From Candidatus Altimarinota bacterium (GTDB taxonomy: Bacteria > Patescibacteriota > Gracilibacteria > BD1-5 > UBA2023), in contig JABFSX010000016.1 in NCBI GenBank assembly GCA_013268835.1, positions 1-53,707 of the forward strand: a stretch of 53,707 nt of DNA. The letters are read 5' to 3'. The stretch's first letter is position 1, and each line of letters begins with the position of its first letter. The notes under the pieces were generated by a model, which was not told the origin of the DNA, did no database searches, and saw nothing but the letters and a program-made list of their open reading frames with translations. The position numbers and the translations under genes are program-made. Below are positions 28,873 through 40,876 of the stretch, one piece after another.

Positions 28873-30327
28873 CTAGAATTCTTCACTATATATTTTTTCA
28901 AATCCTCTATTTTTGAGTTTTTCTTGAGTTTCTGATACCATTTTTGGATTTCCACAAAGATACCATTCTGTACTTGAATCTCCAAAAATCTGACTTGCAT
29001 CGACCCTTCCAGATTCAAATCATTCGATATTTTCTCGTGTAATATGGATGTGGAGTTCCAGATTTGGAATTGCTCGTAATTGTTCTACATAGAACAATTC
29101 TGACTCAGTAGCAACTGAAAAATAGAGAACTTTTTTTGCTTCACTCGGAAGTGAATTGATCATATTATATATTGGAGCAAGTCCGGTTCCAGTAGCAATA
29201 AATACCTTTGGATTCGGCGTATCAGCAAGTATAAAATTACCAAAAATTCAACTTATGCGAATATTTGCATTTGATTCAATTTTCTGAAGGAGAAAAGCTC
29301 AGCGACCAAGCTCAGTGAGCTTGATGAGGAATGTGAATCTATTTCCTTCTTGTTTTGCAATCGAATACGATCGTACAAACTCTCACTCATCATCCTTCCA
29401 AACAAAGCTCATAAACTGCCCAGCAAGACTCTTGAAAGAGTCTGCAATATCAACAATGAATTCTATAGTTGTTGGATTGAGCATATTTTTATCTACAACA
29501 ACTCCAGAAAATGTTGCAATCTCATTGTTTCCATCTTCATATGGTACAAAATCAATCTTTGCAACTCCGCACCAAGGACATCTCCAATTTGCTGGAATAT
29601 CAACGAATTCAGTGCCTGGAGCTACACCACTATCTTCATCACCAATAAGTGGGTCATAGATATATCCACAAGGTACACAGAGCCATTTTTGTCACTTTTT
29701 ATATATTTTTTCTTCTTTTTTGAAAAGTTTTATATCTCTCCATTCCAGTGTTTTTCCGATAAAATACAAAATCAAAAGCAATACAGAACCAATCTCAAAT
29801 TCTCGAGCAAATTTCAGGAGTACCACATGTACTACAGTAAATATAATGATTCCATACGCTAGCCTATGGAGTCTTTTCCAATTCTTTCAGAGTTTATCTA
29901 TTGCCCAATTATTGGAAGTCAGAAGAAGAGGGAGAGTACAGATAAACGCTAAAAATCAGAATCCAAGATATCCCAAAAATCCATTCTCAATCCAAAACCA
30001 AGAATACAGTAGCATACTCGGATCATCAACGATATATCCTACCGAATGCACAACAGCGAGTGTTCCCATAAATATACCGATTTCTTTGCGAAGTGGCATC
30101 AGGGTTTGTGCAAGTGATAATCCAAAAACACGAGAAAAAATAGGTAAAAATAGAAGAAACCAGAGAAAATTCATCGCTTGCTCTCCAGTGAGTTTGACTG
30201 TCTCTGGTGAGAAAGCAAGAGAGAATGAAAGTACTGAGAGTACAATAAAAAAATATCAAATATATTTTTGATATTTTTTAACGAGAGATTCTATTGGTTC
30301 AAGGAATGTATTGATGGTATTGATCAT
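28873..30327 (-). CDS. Ferric-reductase-like / rubredoxin / flavin reductase triple fusion
   Basis: 484 aa. Residues about 20-195 form a six-segment ferric-reductase-like heme membrane domain, with His in [16 protein letters not shown] and VVHVVLLK as likely heme ligands (as in MsrQ). Residues about 213-262 are a rubredoxin: [12 protein letters not shown] and WRCPWCG supply the four Cys. Residues about 265-484 are an FNR-type reductase with [10 protein letters not shown] for flavin and [14 protein letters not shown] plus [10 protein letters not shown] for the pyridine nucleotide. Electrons could run NAD(P)H to flavin to rubredoxin to heme within one chain. I know of no standard protein with this order. 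Last gene of a minus-strand run after mltG. Confidence 0.88.
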
Positions 30328-30383
30328 AATTTTTATTATATCGCTTGATATTATAAATCAAGTTTAAGAGAAGTTTAAAAAAA

Positions 30384-31427
30384 CTAGTTCAAATACTTTT
30401 GCTTATTCGCTATATGTTCATCATTGGTTCGACCATAGTGAATCTCCCCATCAGATCCATGAAGGTAATAATAATATGGTGATGCTTCAGGTTTCGCTGC
30501 TGCATTCCATGCTGATAATGGAACATTGGAAATAGGAGTTGGTGGATAACCTTGTTTTGCTCGAGTATTATAGGCATTTTTCTCACGGATAACACTGCCT
30601 ATGAAACTGGGTGTACATTGTTTCTGAGTTTTTGCATATCCATAACAGACGGTTGCATCAGCTCACATAGCAATCCCCTCCTTGACTCGCTTCGACAGAA
30701 TACCAGCGACAATAGGTTGATTGAGATCATTTCGCTCTTCTCGTTCAACAATCGAAGCAAGAATCAGTGTTTCATATGCTTTTTTTGTATCTATAGTTTT
30801 ATAGGATTCCCCTATTTTTTTGTTGAATTCCTTGAGCATCACTCGAATAGCGTCATCAGCGGTTCATTCTGGGCGAATACGATAGGTATCAGGATAGAGA
30901 AATCCCTCAAGACTCGTAACTCCAGCTAAAAACGGAAAATCAGTCTGATACTGTGAAAAATTGATTCGAGAAGCATCAAGAAAGTCTCCAACTTTTCCTA
31001 TTCATTTACCTGCAAGATACGCATCGATATCATAAGAACTCCATCCTGGTAATATCGTAATGGTTTGATCGATATAGAGTGGTTTCGTGAGTGTCTTTGT
31101 GAGAAAATCTGAAATCGTAGTAGGTGTCTTGGTCTCATATGTTCCGGTACGGATATCGATATTTTTTGGACCAAAAAAACGTAACCAGAGTGTATATCTC
31201 CATGAAGCAATCCCAAAACCGAGCTTATCACTCAAAACTGAAACAGTATATCATTTTTCTATGATAAATTTCTGAGCCGGAATAGATACCGATCAAACAC
31301 TCCATACAAGATAACTTGCAAATACAAGAAAGAATATCCCAATAATTATAAAAAATCGCAATGTACGGATAGATTTATCTCGATGATCCATACGAGACGA
31401 GACACGTGTTGAAGAAAAAGAAGACAT
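30384..31427 (-). CDS. mltG: Endolytic murein transglycosylase MltG
   Basis: 347 aa. An N-terminal anchor (about 25-44) is followed by a LysM-like part and the YceG domain. The catalytic Glu lies in ILASIVEREERND (about 228), and the family end is GYPPTPISNVPLSAWNAAAKP then YYYYLHGSDGEIHYGRTNDEH. MltG cuts nascent peptidoglycan and sets strand length. Five TGA-Gly codons. It lies 20 nt after a small membrane protein gene and 56 nt before the ferric-reductase fusion. Confidence 0.93.
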
Positions 31428-31447
31428 TAAAAAAACGAATTATATAT

Positions 31448-31813
31448 TTATTTTCCAGTTCCAGTAAGAGCTTTGATTTTTTGTGTTGCATCAACTACTC
31501 CACTATACGCATTTTCTACTGCCACTTTTGCTTCTTGGGCTTGTATTACTTTTGTATTGACGGTGGCCTCGATTCATTTTACAGTATTTTTTGTATCTTC
31601 AATATATAGAGTTGTAGAGCCCTTTATCTTCTCAAAAAGAGATACCGGAGAATCTGAACCTGATGCAAAGTCTAACGATTGATTTTTTATATTACGAATT
31701 TTCGCATTTATATCTTTGTCACCATATTGATCAGCAAAATTCGGTGCAACAAATACGAGCATCAAATAGAGTGTAACAAGAATCACGATGAATCAAACTA
31801 TACGAGTGAGCAT
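31448..31813 (-). CDS. Small single-pass membrane protein (121 aa)
   Basis: An N-terminal membrane segment (about 5-25) is followed by a charged, Ala/Lys/Thr-rich helical part (TKVIQAQEAKVAVENAYSGVV), likely outside the membrane. Two TGA-Gly codons. Position between the zinc-ribbon protein and mltG suggests an envelope role. No family recognised. Confidence 0.65.
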
Positions 31814-31853
31814 ACACTATAAAAGATTAAACTAAAAAGAGAATTATGGATAG

Positions 31854-32231
31854 TTACTTCATGAGATCTTCGATAGATTTAGCATTTTTAATATCTTCAT
31901 CGATTTTTGCAATATCAGCTGCATTGATTCATTTCGTTTGAGTATTATTTTTATTTATCATTTTGGCGCCTATTGTACCACCATTTTTAATAAATTCTTC
32001 GAAGAATTTATTTCCATGTTCTGTATTGAGAAGCTCGGAAGCCATCGTATTGACTTCAGCAGAAAGATGTGAATGTGTATTGCAAACAGAGCAAGTGAGA
32101 TGAACATCAATGCCACGTGAACTAATGCCAGTAATATTAAGCTGTTCTGCACTTGTTTTTCATCCACAATCAGGACAAACATAATTCGCTATGATTGATT
32201 CGAGAATGTTTTTTAGAAAAATATATGGCAT
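31854..32231 (-). CDS. Zinc-ribbon protein (125 aa)
   Basis: Two Cys pairs, CPDCG (about 19-23) and CSVC (about 47-50), form a zinc ribbon of four Cys. The rest is helical, with a DIAKIDEDIKNAKSIEDLM end. Two TGA-Gly codons, one within the first Cys knuckle. It lies 16 nt after gltX in a likely operon. Exact role unknown. Confidence 0.65.
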
Positions 32232-32247
32232 ATTTTTAGTAATAAAA

Positions 32248-33717
32248 TTATGAATTAATTACGTTCTGTATTCGTTTTATGCTTTCATCTTTTCAGAGAA
32301 TATAAGCAAGTTCGAATGCGCCAGGAGAGAATTCTTCACCAGAAAGAGCGACTCGAAGTGGCCAGAGAATCTGTCCATTTTTTCGACCTGCACTGGCGAT
32401 TGCCTCAAGAATTGGAGTCTTAAGGGTATCAAGACTGGTATAATCTGCGTTTTCAAGAATCGAAAGTGCGAATCGAAGTGCATCAATCCCCTGCTCAATT
32501 GTCTCGATTTTCATCTTTGGATTTGCGAGGAGATCCGTACGAATATGAGCATCACCATAGAGACAAGTCGTGAGAGATACATATTCATCAAACCGCTTCA
32601 TACGAGTTTGTAGTTCTATTATAATACGAGTATTATAATTGTAATCTTTCTGAGAGAATATATTTGCATAGAATTCTGGACTATATTCTTCGAGATATTT
32701 TGCGAGTCGAGTATGGAGTTCTCCGAGTTCCATTCGCTTAATATATTCGCCATTCATCCAATCGAGCTTGATTGGATCCAACACTGCACCAGACTTGTGA
32801 ATATCGGTAATCTCAAACTTCGCAATCATCTCATCCATTGTCATGATCTCTTCATCCTGTTTTGGATGCCAACCAAGAAGTGAGAGAAAATTCAGAAGTG
32901 CCTCAGAAAGATATCATCTTGCAATATACTCAGAAACAAAGGCATCACCCGTTCGTTTTGAGAGTTTTTTTCCATCATTTCCAAGAACAGAAGGAAGATG
33001 AGCATATTCAGGAAGCTTGATCTTGAGAGCCCTTGCTGTCAATATCTGAATCGGCATAGAACTGATCCACTCTTCACCTCGCATTACATGAGATATCTTC
33101 ATGAGATCATCATCGATCACTACGGCTCCATGATACGTTGGATATATTCCATCAGATTTTAGGAGAATAGTGTCATCAATCTGATTGGTATTGAACTCGA
33201 TTCTTCCACGAATCAGATCATTAAAAATAAGAATTTCATTCTTTGGAACCTTGAGACGAATAGTGTATTTTTCTCCGTTCGCAATTCGTTCTCGAGCTTC
33301 TTCAAGTGGAAGATGTCGACAATGTCCATCATATCCAGGAGGGAGCTTGAGCATCTCTTGTTCTTCACGAAGTTCGGTAAGTCGTTCACTGGTACAAAAA
33401 CAATAGTACGCACTTCCCTCTTCACAGAGTTTATGGAGCATTGGCCCATAGATATGAGTTCGCTCACTCTGAGTGTACGGACCAAAACCACCATCATGAT
33501 GTGGTCACTCATCAGGCCTGAGTCCCACCTCTGTCAATGTTCCAATAATCTTATCTACCGCATCTTCAACCAGACGAGTTCGATCAGTATCTTCGATACG
33601 TATGATGAATTGCCCCTGATTATGTCTTGCCCAAAGGTATGAATAGAGTGCAGTACGCAAGTTTCCGATATGAACATATCAGGTAGGAGATGGGGCAAGA
33701 CGGGTACGGATAGACAT
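32248..33717 (-). CDS. gltX: Glutamyl-tRNA synthetase
   Basis: 489 aa, the normal length. The class I HIGH region is [19 protein letters not shown] (its Gly before Tyr is TGA), and KMSKS is [10 protein letters not shown] (about 242-251). Further pieces are IRIEDTDR and YDGHCRH. The anticodon-binding part fills about 320-489 and ends NVINS. Whether it is discriminating or also charges tRNA-Gln cannot be told here. First gene of the minus-strand run to 28873. Confidence 0.96.
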
Positions 33718-33793
33718 AAAAAAATGGATAAAAGTATAGATTTAATATATTAAAAAATGGAGAAAATGCAAGGGAAAGGGCTGACTTCGCAAT

Positions 33794-33824
33794 AAAAAAC
33801 TCCACTACCAGAGTGGAGTTTTTT
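33794..33824 (-). terminator. Terminator of the SLH gene
   Basis: Stem AAAAAACTCCACT/AGTGGAGTTTTTT (33794-33806 and 33812-33824) with a 5-nt loop, 12 nt after the SLH protein's stop on the minus strand. It could also act on plus-strand transcripts. Confidence 0.85.
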
Positions 33825-33836
33825 GAAATCTAAATA

Positions 33837-35156
33837 TTAGAGTTTGAATGCATTAGCAAGTACTTTTGCGATCTCTGCTCGAGTAATAGAATCATTTGGT
33901 CGGAAATAAATTTTTCCATCAACTTCTTGTCCTGAAACAATTCCCATTTCAGCAGCAGCTTCGATATATTTAGCAAGATCAAGATTTGTATCTACATCTG
34001 AGAATGAATTTTCTTGAACATCACTTACATCTTCACCAAGTACATTCATAAGAATCTTCATCGCTTCAGCACGAGTAATCGATGCATCTGGACGGAAGAA
34101 CTCACCTGTTGCGTCAACAATACCCTTTTCAGCAGCATTAGCAATAAATACACTAAGTGAGTGAGATTCTGTAACATCAGCAAAAGAAGAAGCAATAGAA
34201 TCATCTATCGACTCACCCGAAGTGTTAAGTGCCATCTTAATGAACTCAGCACGAGTAAGATCTCCTTCAGGATTGAATGCTGTAGTATTATTCACAATTC
34301 CACGTTGAGCGAGTTTCTGAATATATGACATTGCCCAGTTTCCATCGATATCTTCAAAGAGCAGATCATCAAGAGTGATGAAATTCTCTGATACCATATC
34401 AAGAAGTGATTGAGTGAGATCAGAGCCACCTGACATAGAAAGTCCACCAATGATAGGATAGTTGGCAGCATTTCCACCAGCACCACCTGCACCTGCAGCA
34501 ATTCCACTACTTGGCGTAGCAGTAGAATATGCTACGAATGTACTTGCAGCACAAGAATAGATAGTTGCCACTCCATTTGTTACAGTTGCCACATTGGAAG
34601 ATACAGAAGGAAGACCTCCTGCACAAGTAGCTGATGAGCTATTTGTAAGTCCAGTAGTTACGAATGATGATGTTCCACCATGTTTTACTTTTACTGAAAT
34701 TGTAGAAGTAGTAACTCCAGGAACTGGAATCTCTACCTTGATTGGTGTATCAAAATTGAGTCCAACACTTGAGATACCAAATTCGACCGCACCATTTGAT
34801 GATTCATATTGAGCAAGACCAGTTCATACTACAACACTTGATGTAGTGATTGCTGTTACATCAAATCCAGTTCCAGTAGCAGGAGTTACAATCGTTGAAG
34901 CAGGAATAGTTACACGGATATCTCCTGAAGGATTGAATGTGATATCAGATCCAGAGTTAACTGTAAGGGAAGTGGCCCCTGTGAGTGAACCAAGAATAGT
35001 TGTATACAATGGAAGAGTGGGAACTGTTACAGTTTGTGATACTGTAGCGGTAGTTGCAAGTGAACCAGTAGATTCAGAGAAGGCTGCATAACCTTGTCCA
35101 AGGCCAGAAAGAAAAAGTGGAGCAAGAGCTGATGCGATAATAAGTTGTTTTTTCAT
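33837..35156 (-). CDS. S-layer homology (SLH) domain surface protein
   Basis: 439 aa with a signal peptide (MKKQLIIASALAPLFLSGLG, cleavage after GYA). The N-terminal part is Thr/Val/Ser-rich beta sequence with two Cys (ATCAGG, YSCAAS), then a Gly/Ala-rich linker. Three SLH repeats fill about 264-439, each with an F-x-D-(V/I) start and an (L/I)TRAE end: EGDLTRAEFIK, DASITRAEAMK, NDSITRAEIAK. SLH repeats bind secondary cell-wall polymer or peptidoglycan, so this is a probable S-layer or cell-surface protein. Only one TGA-Gly. Follows an exported protein gene by 38 nt. Confidence 0.88.
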
Positions 35157-35194
35157 AACTTGAAAGAGATTATTAATTAGAGAAATAAGAATAA

Positions 35195-35707
35195 TTACGG
35201 TGTAGGAGAACTCATAACTCCATATGAAGTTGAGTATGCACCACCAATAGTAGAAACTGGAACCTTGAGCCAAACATATACATCTTGTTGAATACCTGGT
35301 GTACCTGGATCAAGATCTGCACCAAGTGGAAGGTTTGATCCATATGTAGTTGCAGCTGGAACGGCACCAGCAGTTGTATTAGCAAGATTTACTTGCATAT
35401 TAGATGCTGCAGCGATAGTTCCTCCACCACCAACCTTTGACCAATCATCAAATCGAAGCTTGAGAAGATTCTCAACAGCACTACCGACAGTTACTCGCAT
35501 CTTAAAACGAAAACCATTGGTATATGAATCATCAGCAACAGCATAGCCATTGAGGACGGCAGTATTATCAACTGCGATACCAGCACCATAACCAAATACA
35601 CTCTTGGCTCCTGAGAGATTATCAACAGTAGGACTGAGTAAGACAAAAGCGGAAATAACAATTACGAGTGAGGTAATATGTGCAAAATAGTTAATTTTAG
35701 GATACAT
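35195..35707 (-). CDS. Exported beta-rich surface protein (170 aa)
   Basis: Start at MYPKINYFAHITS, giving a signal/anchor at about 10-28. The mature part is Ala/Gly/Val/Thr-rich and beta-like (FRFKMRVTVGSAVENLLKL, QQDVYVWLKVPVST). No TGA codon. First gene before the SLH protein, so it may be part of the same surface layer. No family recognised. Confidence 0.65.
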   Translation of the reverse strand: MYPKINYFAHITSLVIVISAFVLLSPTVDNLSGAKSVFGYGAGIAVDNTAVLNGYAVADDSYTNGFRFKMRVTVGSAVENLLKLRFDDWSKVGGGGTIAAASNMQVNLANTTAGAVPAATTYGSNLPLGADLDPGTPGIQQDVYVWLKVPVSTIGGAYSTSYGVMSSPTP

Positions 35708-35834
35708 ATGTATAAAAAAGAATAATAAATAAAAAACCAACTGAGATAAATCCTACACTAATTATTAAATTAATGCAAAAAAATTGATAAAATTTAATTT
35801 TCTATATAATTTAAGCCATTCCTGACATATTATA

Positions 35835-36239
35835 ATGTATTCACTATTCATATTTCTTATTGCATTTGTATTGTTTTTATTTGAAATAAGTGTGAGCCTC
35901 TTTTTTTGAAAATCTCTTGATTCAAATATTCTTATTATCACATGTGTGATGGTGCTTCCATGAATATTCTATCAATTACAAATGGATACCCAAAGATACC
36001 ATCGTTTATTTACTGGAAGTCTTATTAATAGAGTATTCAGAAGAAAGCAATTCTATTTTTTTCTTGAAATTATAGAGTCATACTCTCTAGTATTTGGAAT
36101 TATATCTGTTTGATACTTCTTTCTTTTTTATCTCTTAAAAGAATCTATTTGAACTAACTATTCAATTCTTAGCGCAATTATATGCCTCATAATCACAGCT
36201 GTATCTAATATACTTCGACAAATATTTATCCATTCTTAA
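35835..36239 (+). CDS. Small membrane protein (134 aa)
   Basis: Four hydrophobic segments with a basic, aromatic central loop (RYHRLFTGSLINRVFRRKQFYF). Four TGA-Gly codons. It lies 13 nt before the larger membrane protein at 36253 and is probably co-transcribed. No family recognised. Confidence 0.6.
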
Positions 36240-36252
36240 CATATCCCTTTCC

Positions 36253-37587
36253 ATGACTGTCTCTCCACAATGAAGAAAAAAGATCCTTAAATTTCTTAGG
36301 TTATTTAATATAATAACTTTCCCTCTTATAGTGATACTCTTCATTATATGCATAATAGAAGACATTCCACTAAAATATCTTTTTAGTTTCATTGCTATCT
36401 ATTCCGTAACAATGAGTATCTCTCTTGTATTAGACAGCAAGAGAAATAGAGAGAAGAATCTTCTTGATGAACATCAATATTTAGTTCTTGCTGGAGTAAA
36501 TATCATTACATATATTGTACTATCACTTCTTATTAATAGATATGAATTAGATGAACATCGTTGAGTGATATACCTTGTGGCTCTTGCTATACTAAATATA
36601 GCCTATATAGAATCCAAAAATAAGTATATATCAAAGATAACTTTGCGAATATTAAAAAACTCAATAGGAAGTTGGGTATTGCGTACTTTTTTACTGATAT
36701 TTGCATCTGGTATTGTTTTTGTAATCTGGAACACCCTAACTGAAGTTAATGTTCCGAATGCTTCGAAACATAGGAGTAGTGAAGTTACAGGAATCTTATC
36801 TACCATAGATCCTTCAGTAAGCGGAGAGATAGTTGAATCCCAAGTAGAAGAAAAAATGCCATGGGAATCACTTGGGCGTTTTTTGGGTATAGGAAATTCT
36901 GGTGAAGATGTACTTAGCATACAGAAATATCTTTCAGAAAAAGGTTATTACACGGGTTCACTCAATGGGAATTATGATGAAGAAACTGCTCGAGCTATCA
37001 ATACATATATAGGAGAAACGACTGGTGAAGTATTTACTCGACCAGAATTTGGTGCTATGAAACTCGCATTTCTTAGAGAGTTATCAATTGAGAATAATGA
37101 TGCAAATACTCAAGCCAATATCTGACAAGAAGCCACTTGAACCCTGAGTACCGCAGAATCAGGAGCCATACAGATAAATAGTATAGAATCTATGGATAAT
37201 TGAGCAACTGCAAGCATCCAGGATGGAAAAATTGTTGTACAAGTAGTATCAGCAAGTGAAACCGTAAGTAAGAGTGATAATTGGGAAGTACAATCAGTAT
37301 TAAAGAACGCTCGATGAAGTACTGGATTACAATGAGTTGTTATTAGCGCAGCCAAACCTATTCCTGCATCTGGATCATACAAAGATTATCAATCTATTAC
37401 TTTTTTTGCAGAATGAGCTTCTGGAATATTTTTTACAGCTGATGGTAGTGATCCATCTTGCCAATGAAAATGACTCACTAAACTTATCAGAAAATCTGAT
37501 ACAATAATAATAAAGGCTATTTCTTGTTACTGATGAAATAAAATTCGCTGACCTATCTCAAGTCATACTTTTATGCTCAATAAATAA
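36253..37587 (+). CDS. Membrane protein with peptidoglycan-binding domain
   Basis: 444 aa. The first about 170 residues hold several membrane segments. A PG_binding_1 domain follows (about 213-275): GNSGEDVLSIQKYLSEKGYY and LNGNYDEETARAINTYIG are its repeat core. The C-terminal about 150 residues are Ser/Thr/Gly-rich, exported, with paired Cys (SDPSCQG, ISCYGGN) and many TGA-Gly codons. Likely anchors to the cell wall from the membrane. In the envelope gene group before the pilin-like protein. Confidence 0.75.
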
Positions 37588-37589
37588 GT

Positions 37590-37628
37590 AAAAAATCAAA
37601 TAGAAATTTTTACTCTATTTGATTTTTT
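37590..37628 (+). terminator. Rho-independent terminator
   Basis: AAAAATCAAATAGA (37591-37604) pairs with TCTATTTGATTTTT (37614-37627) and ends in T's; it follows the 36253 gene's stop by 3 nt. Confidence 0.8.
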
Positions 37629-37676
37629 ATATTTTATTTCTATATAGATACTGTATTATACTCCACAATTCTAACT

Positions 37677-39083
37677 ATGAACCGCATCAATCGCCCTAAT
37701 TCAAAACAAATGAATACAGAACAGAAAAATGAAAATGATGTTATTGTTTATGGGGAATATAACAAAAAAAATATTCTATTAAGGAAAAAATGAATTCATA
37801 TCAGTCTTACTGATATAATTATGATTCTGGGTGTTTTTTTTATACTTTTATTTATTTGATATAAATCATATGAATCGTATGGTACACAATCGAGAGACGA
37901 TATCAGAATGGGTCATCTCGCAATAATACGAGAATGACTCGATAAGCTCAGAAAAGAATGAAAAACTCTTCCAGATGCCTATCAAAAAAAAGAGATTATT
38001 GCAAATAATAATATTATTGGCATACAATGATACGCCTGAGAAGAATTATTTGATGCAATAGGAAAAAAAGTTCTCAAAGATCCACTTGATGGTACTTACT
38101 ATATATATTACCTTCAACCAGAAACGAGTCAATATGAGGTAATATGATACCTTGAATCATCGCAAATAAAAAATGATACCAAATCAAACGCTTCCATATT
38201 CGAGACTATCTCTCGATGGTTCATTCCAAAAATTGATTATCTCAATCGAGTTCCTTATAGCGTAGGATCAGTAGGAAATATTCTCGTAGCCAATATATGA
38301 TCCTACAAAAATACTCCTCTTAATATTCTCATTAAGGGTGACCAAATTGATCTTACAAAACTTAGTAAAACTGGGGATATTTTCTATCTCGGTGCTAATT
38401 GTTATGATATACTCACAAAATTCCCAGATACCCTCGGAAAAGATGGAAATCAGATTATTCTTTTTGGTGGAAAGATAGTAAAAGTATACTGCGATATGAC
38501 CACTGATGGTGGCGGATGGACACTTTTTTATGCTAACAATGGGCATCCGAGCTCTAAGATAAAAGAATCTTACATAGCAATGCGTGATAAAATGCAGCGA
38601 TGAATATATGTTCTATCAAATTATAATGATCCAAATCTTGCATGACTCCTAAATACAAATTATTTTACAATAAATGGTGCCAAGGAAATCCTTGCAACTA
38701 ATCGTGTTGGATGAGATGATAAATGGCTTAAGTTCTCATTTGATACCAGTGAAAATCTAAACTGGGCACTCTGAAAAGATATCCTTGGAGATACAAATTC
38801 TGGCTGCTATACTATTCCAAATAATGGTAATTGGTCTATATTTAGTAGCGACAATACTATAAGATTTGAACAACTCAGTCAGCTTATGAATGCAGGTGGA
38901 ATGAGTTGGGGGGTGAGCCATATGGACTTTAATTGTAATAATCAACCTGATAGCAAATCAATATTTCCACACATTGCATTCTATCGAGCTACTGCAAGGG
39001 AAAATGAGATGAGAGCAAGAAGCACAGAATGAATAGGTAGTGAACAATGAAAAGAAAACGAATATAGATATTTTATACGATAA
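37677..39083 (+). CDS. Pilin-like protein with fibrinogen-like C-terminal domain
   Basis: 468 aa. A basic leader (KKNILLRKKG) precedes a membrane helix (about 44-62) and a helical stretch with AIIREGLDKLRKEGKTLP, the layout of type IV pilin/pseudopilin N-terminal parts, although no strict GFTLIE site is seen. From about 240 comes a fibrinogen-like domain: NCYDILTKFP then VKVYCDMTTDGGGWTLF, with further Cys (SGCYTIP, DFNCNNQP). Such domains bind glycans or proteins. Thirteen or more TGA-Gly codons. Its stop overlaps the ATG of the next gene (TAATG), which ties it to the glycan locus. Confidence 0.78.
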
Positions 39084-40303
39084 TGATGAAAAATATTCTC
39101 GTATTCACGAGTACATTTCCTCGTTTCACCACTTGAGATACTACTCCAGGATTTGTCTATGAGCTCTCGAAACGACTTGTACAAAATTCATCGAAAATAT
39201 GCATTCTTACACCAAGAGTTCCTTGAACCCCCTGATATGAAGAACGAGATGGAATGAAAATATATAGGTATCCATATTTTTTTACCAGTAAAATCGAAAA
39301 ACTCAATGATGGAGCCATTATGCCAAATCTAAAAGCAAATAAATGGCTCTATTTTCAAGTTCCCTTCCTTTTATTATTTTGATTCATCTATCTCGCAAAA
39401 ATAATAAAAAAAGAAAAAATTAATATAGTTCATACTCATTGGATCATCCCCCAATGACTCATAACTGTCATCTACAAAAAAATATACCATTCAAAAATAA
39501 AAATTATAGGAACCTCTCATGGGTCTGACATTTTTTGACTTCAATGAAAAATAGGAACGTATCTGAAACGATTTACTCTTAAAAATATCGATACGCTTAC
39601 TGTGGTAAGTAACGCTATAAAAAAAGATGCCCTCTTATTAGGAATGAATGCTGACACTATCAGCATACTACCTATGTGAACTGATACCGTATATTTTTCT
39701 CCAAAAAAATATGATGAAAATATCAAAAAAAAATATACCATAGAGGGCCCATTCTTACTATTTGTATGACGGCTTGCTGAAGTGAAATGAATCCAATATT
39801 TGATTAAAGCTATTCCACGAATTATAGATAAATATCCGAAAACAAAGCTACTCATTATCTGAGATTGAACGCTCGAAAAAGAGCTAAAAAATCTCTCTTC
39901 CTCACTATGAATAAATAATTCCATTATCTTTACGGGAGGAATAAGTCATGAGGAACTTCCAAAATATTTTGCAACAGCAGATATATTTATCTGACCAAGT
40001 ATTCATACAGATGACGGAGCAAGAGAATGATTTGGACTTACTTTTGTGGAGGCTATCCTCTCTTGATGCAAAACTATCTGAACCAATATAGCTGGAATTA
40101 CTGATATTATCGAAGAATGAAAAACAGGTTTTCTTATCAAAGAAAAAAATACTAAAGCCATAGAAGAAACAATTCTAGAACTTATAGCAAATACTGATTT
40201 TGATACTGAAAATGCACGAAAAATACTTGAGAATAAATTCAGTTGGGATATTATCAGTAAAAAATATATGGAGATAATCAATTACTTATATATATGAAAA
40301 TAA
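39083..40303 (+). CDS. Glycosyltransferase family 4
   Basis: 406 aa with a GT-B fold. The N-terminal domain starts ILVFTSTFPRFTTGDTTPGF. The C-terminal GT4 nucleotide-sugar site is FVGRLAEVKGIQYLIKAI, LLIIGDGTLEKELK and the E-x7-E region GAREGFGLTFVEAILSG. Very rich in TGA-Gly. It overlaps the previous stop by one base and the next gene by 10 nt, so translation is coupled. Sugar and acceptor unknown. Confidence 0.92.
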
Positions 40304-40866
40304 ATTTAATTATAAAAATAATTATAATAACCCTCCATCAATCTTTTATTTGAATCTATGCTTTTATAGATATCATTTTACCTGATTTTACTATCTTTTC
40401 GCCTATTCGTACATTTTTGATACAGATATTTACATGATCAAAAATCTGAAGATCAACAAGAATTAGAAAATGACAGTATATCACAAACATAAGAAAGCTG
40501 TTTATATGATGAAATTGTTTTATAAATAGATGAAATATTTTTGATAATAGTGAGATTATATCTATCGGAGATAACTGCAGTATAGGCTATAGTAATACTT
40601 TTATTACAACTTCACATTACAAAAAAGAGGATATTGAAAATATCAAAAATCTTGATAAAACCTTTTTCTCAAGTCCTATTACCATAGGTAATAATGTCTG
40701 GATAACAACAAATTGTACAATCCTTCCCTGAGCAAATATTGGAGATAATTGTATTATAGCAGCATGATCTGTAGTAAGATGAACATTGGAAAGCAATTTC
40801 ATCTATGGATGAATACCAGCAAAGAAAATAAAAGAAACTCTTTGATTTATTGCCAAAAAATATTAA
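40294..40866 (+). CDS. Left-handed beta-helix acyltransferase (WcaF/LacA type)
   Basis: 190 aa. Hexapeptide repeats include ISIGDNCSIGYSNTFI, PITIGNNVWITTNCTILPG and ANIGDNCIIAAGSVVRG, with the end YGGIPAKKIKE usual for sugar O-acetyltransferases (about the last 20 residues). A hydrophobic N-terminus (about 1-50) is longer than in cytosolic LacA. Likely acetylates a sugar of the surface glycan using acetyl-CoA. Start overlaps the GT4 stop. Confidence 0.88.
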
Positions 40867-40876
40867 TCATAAAATT

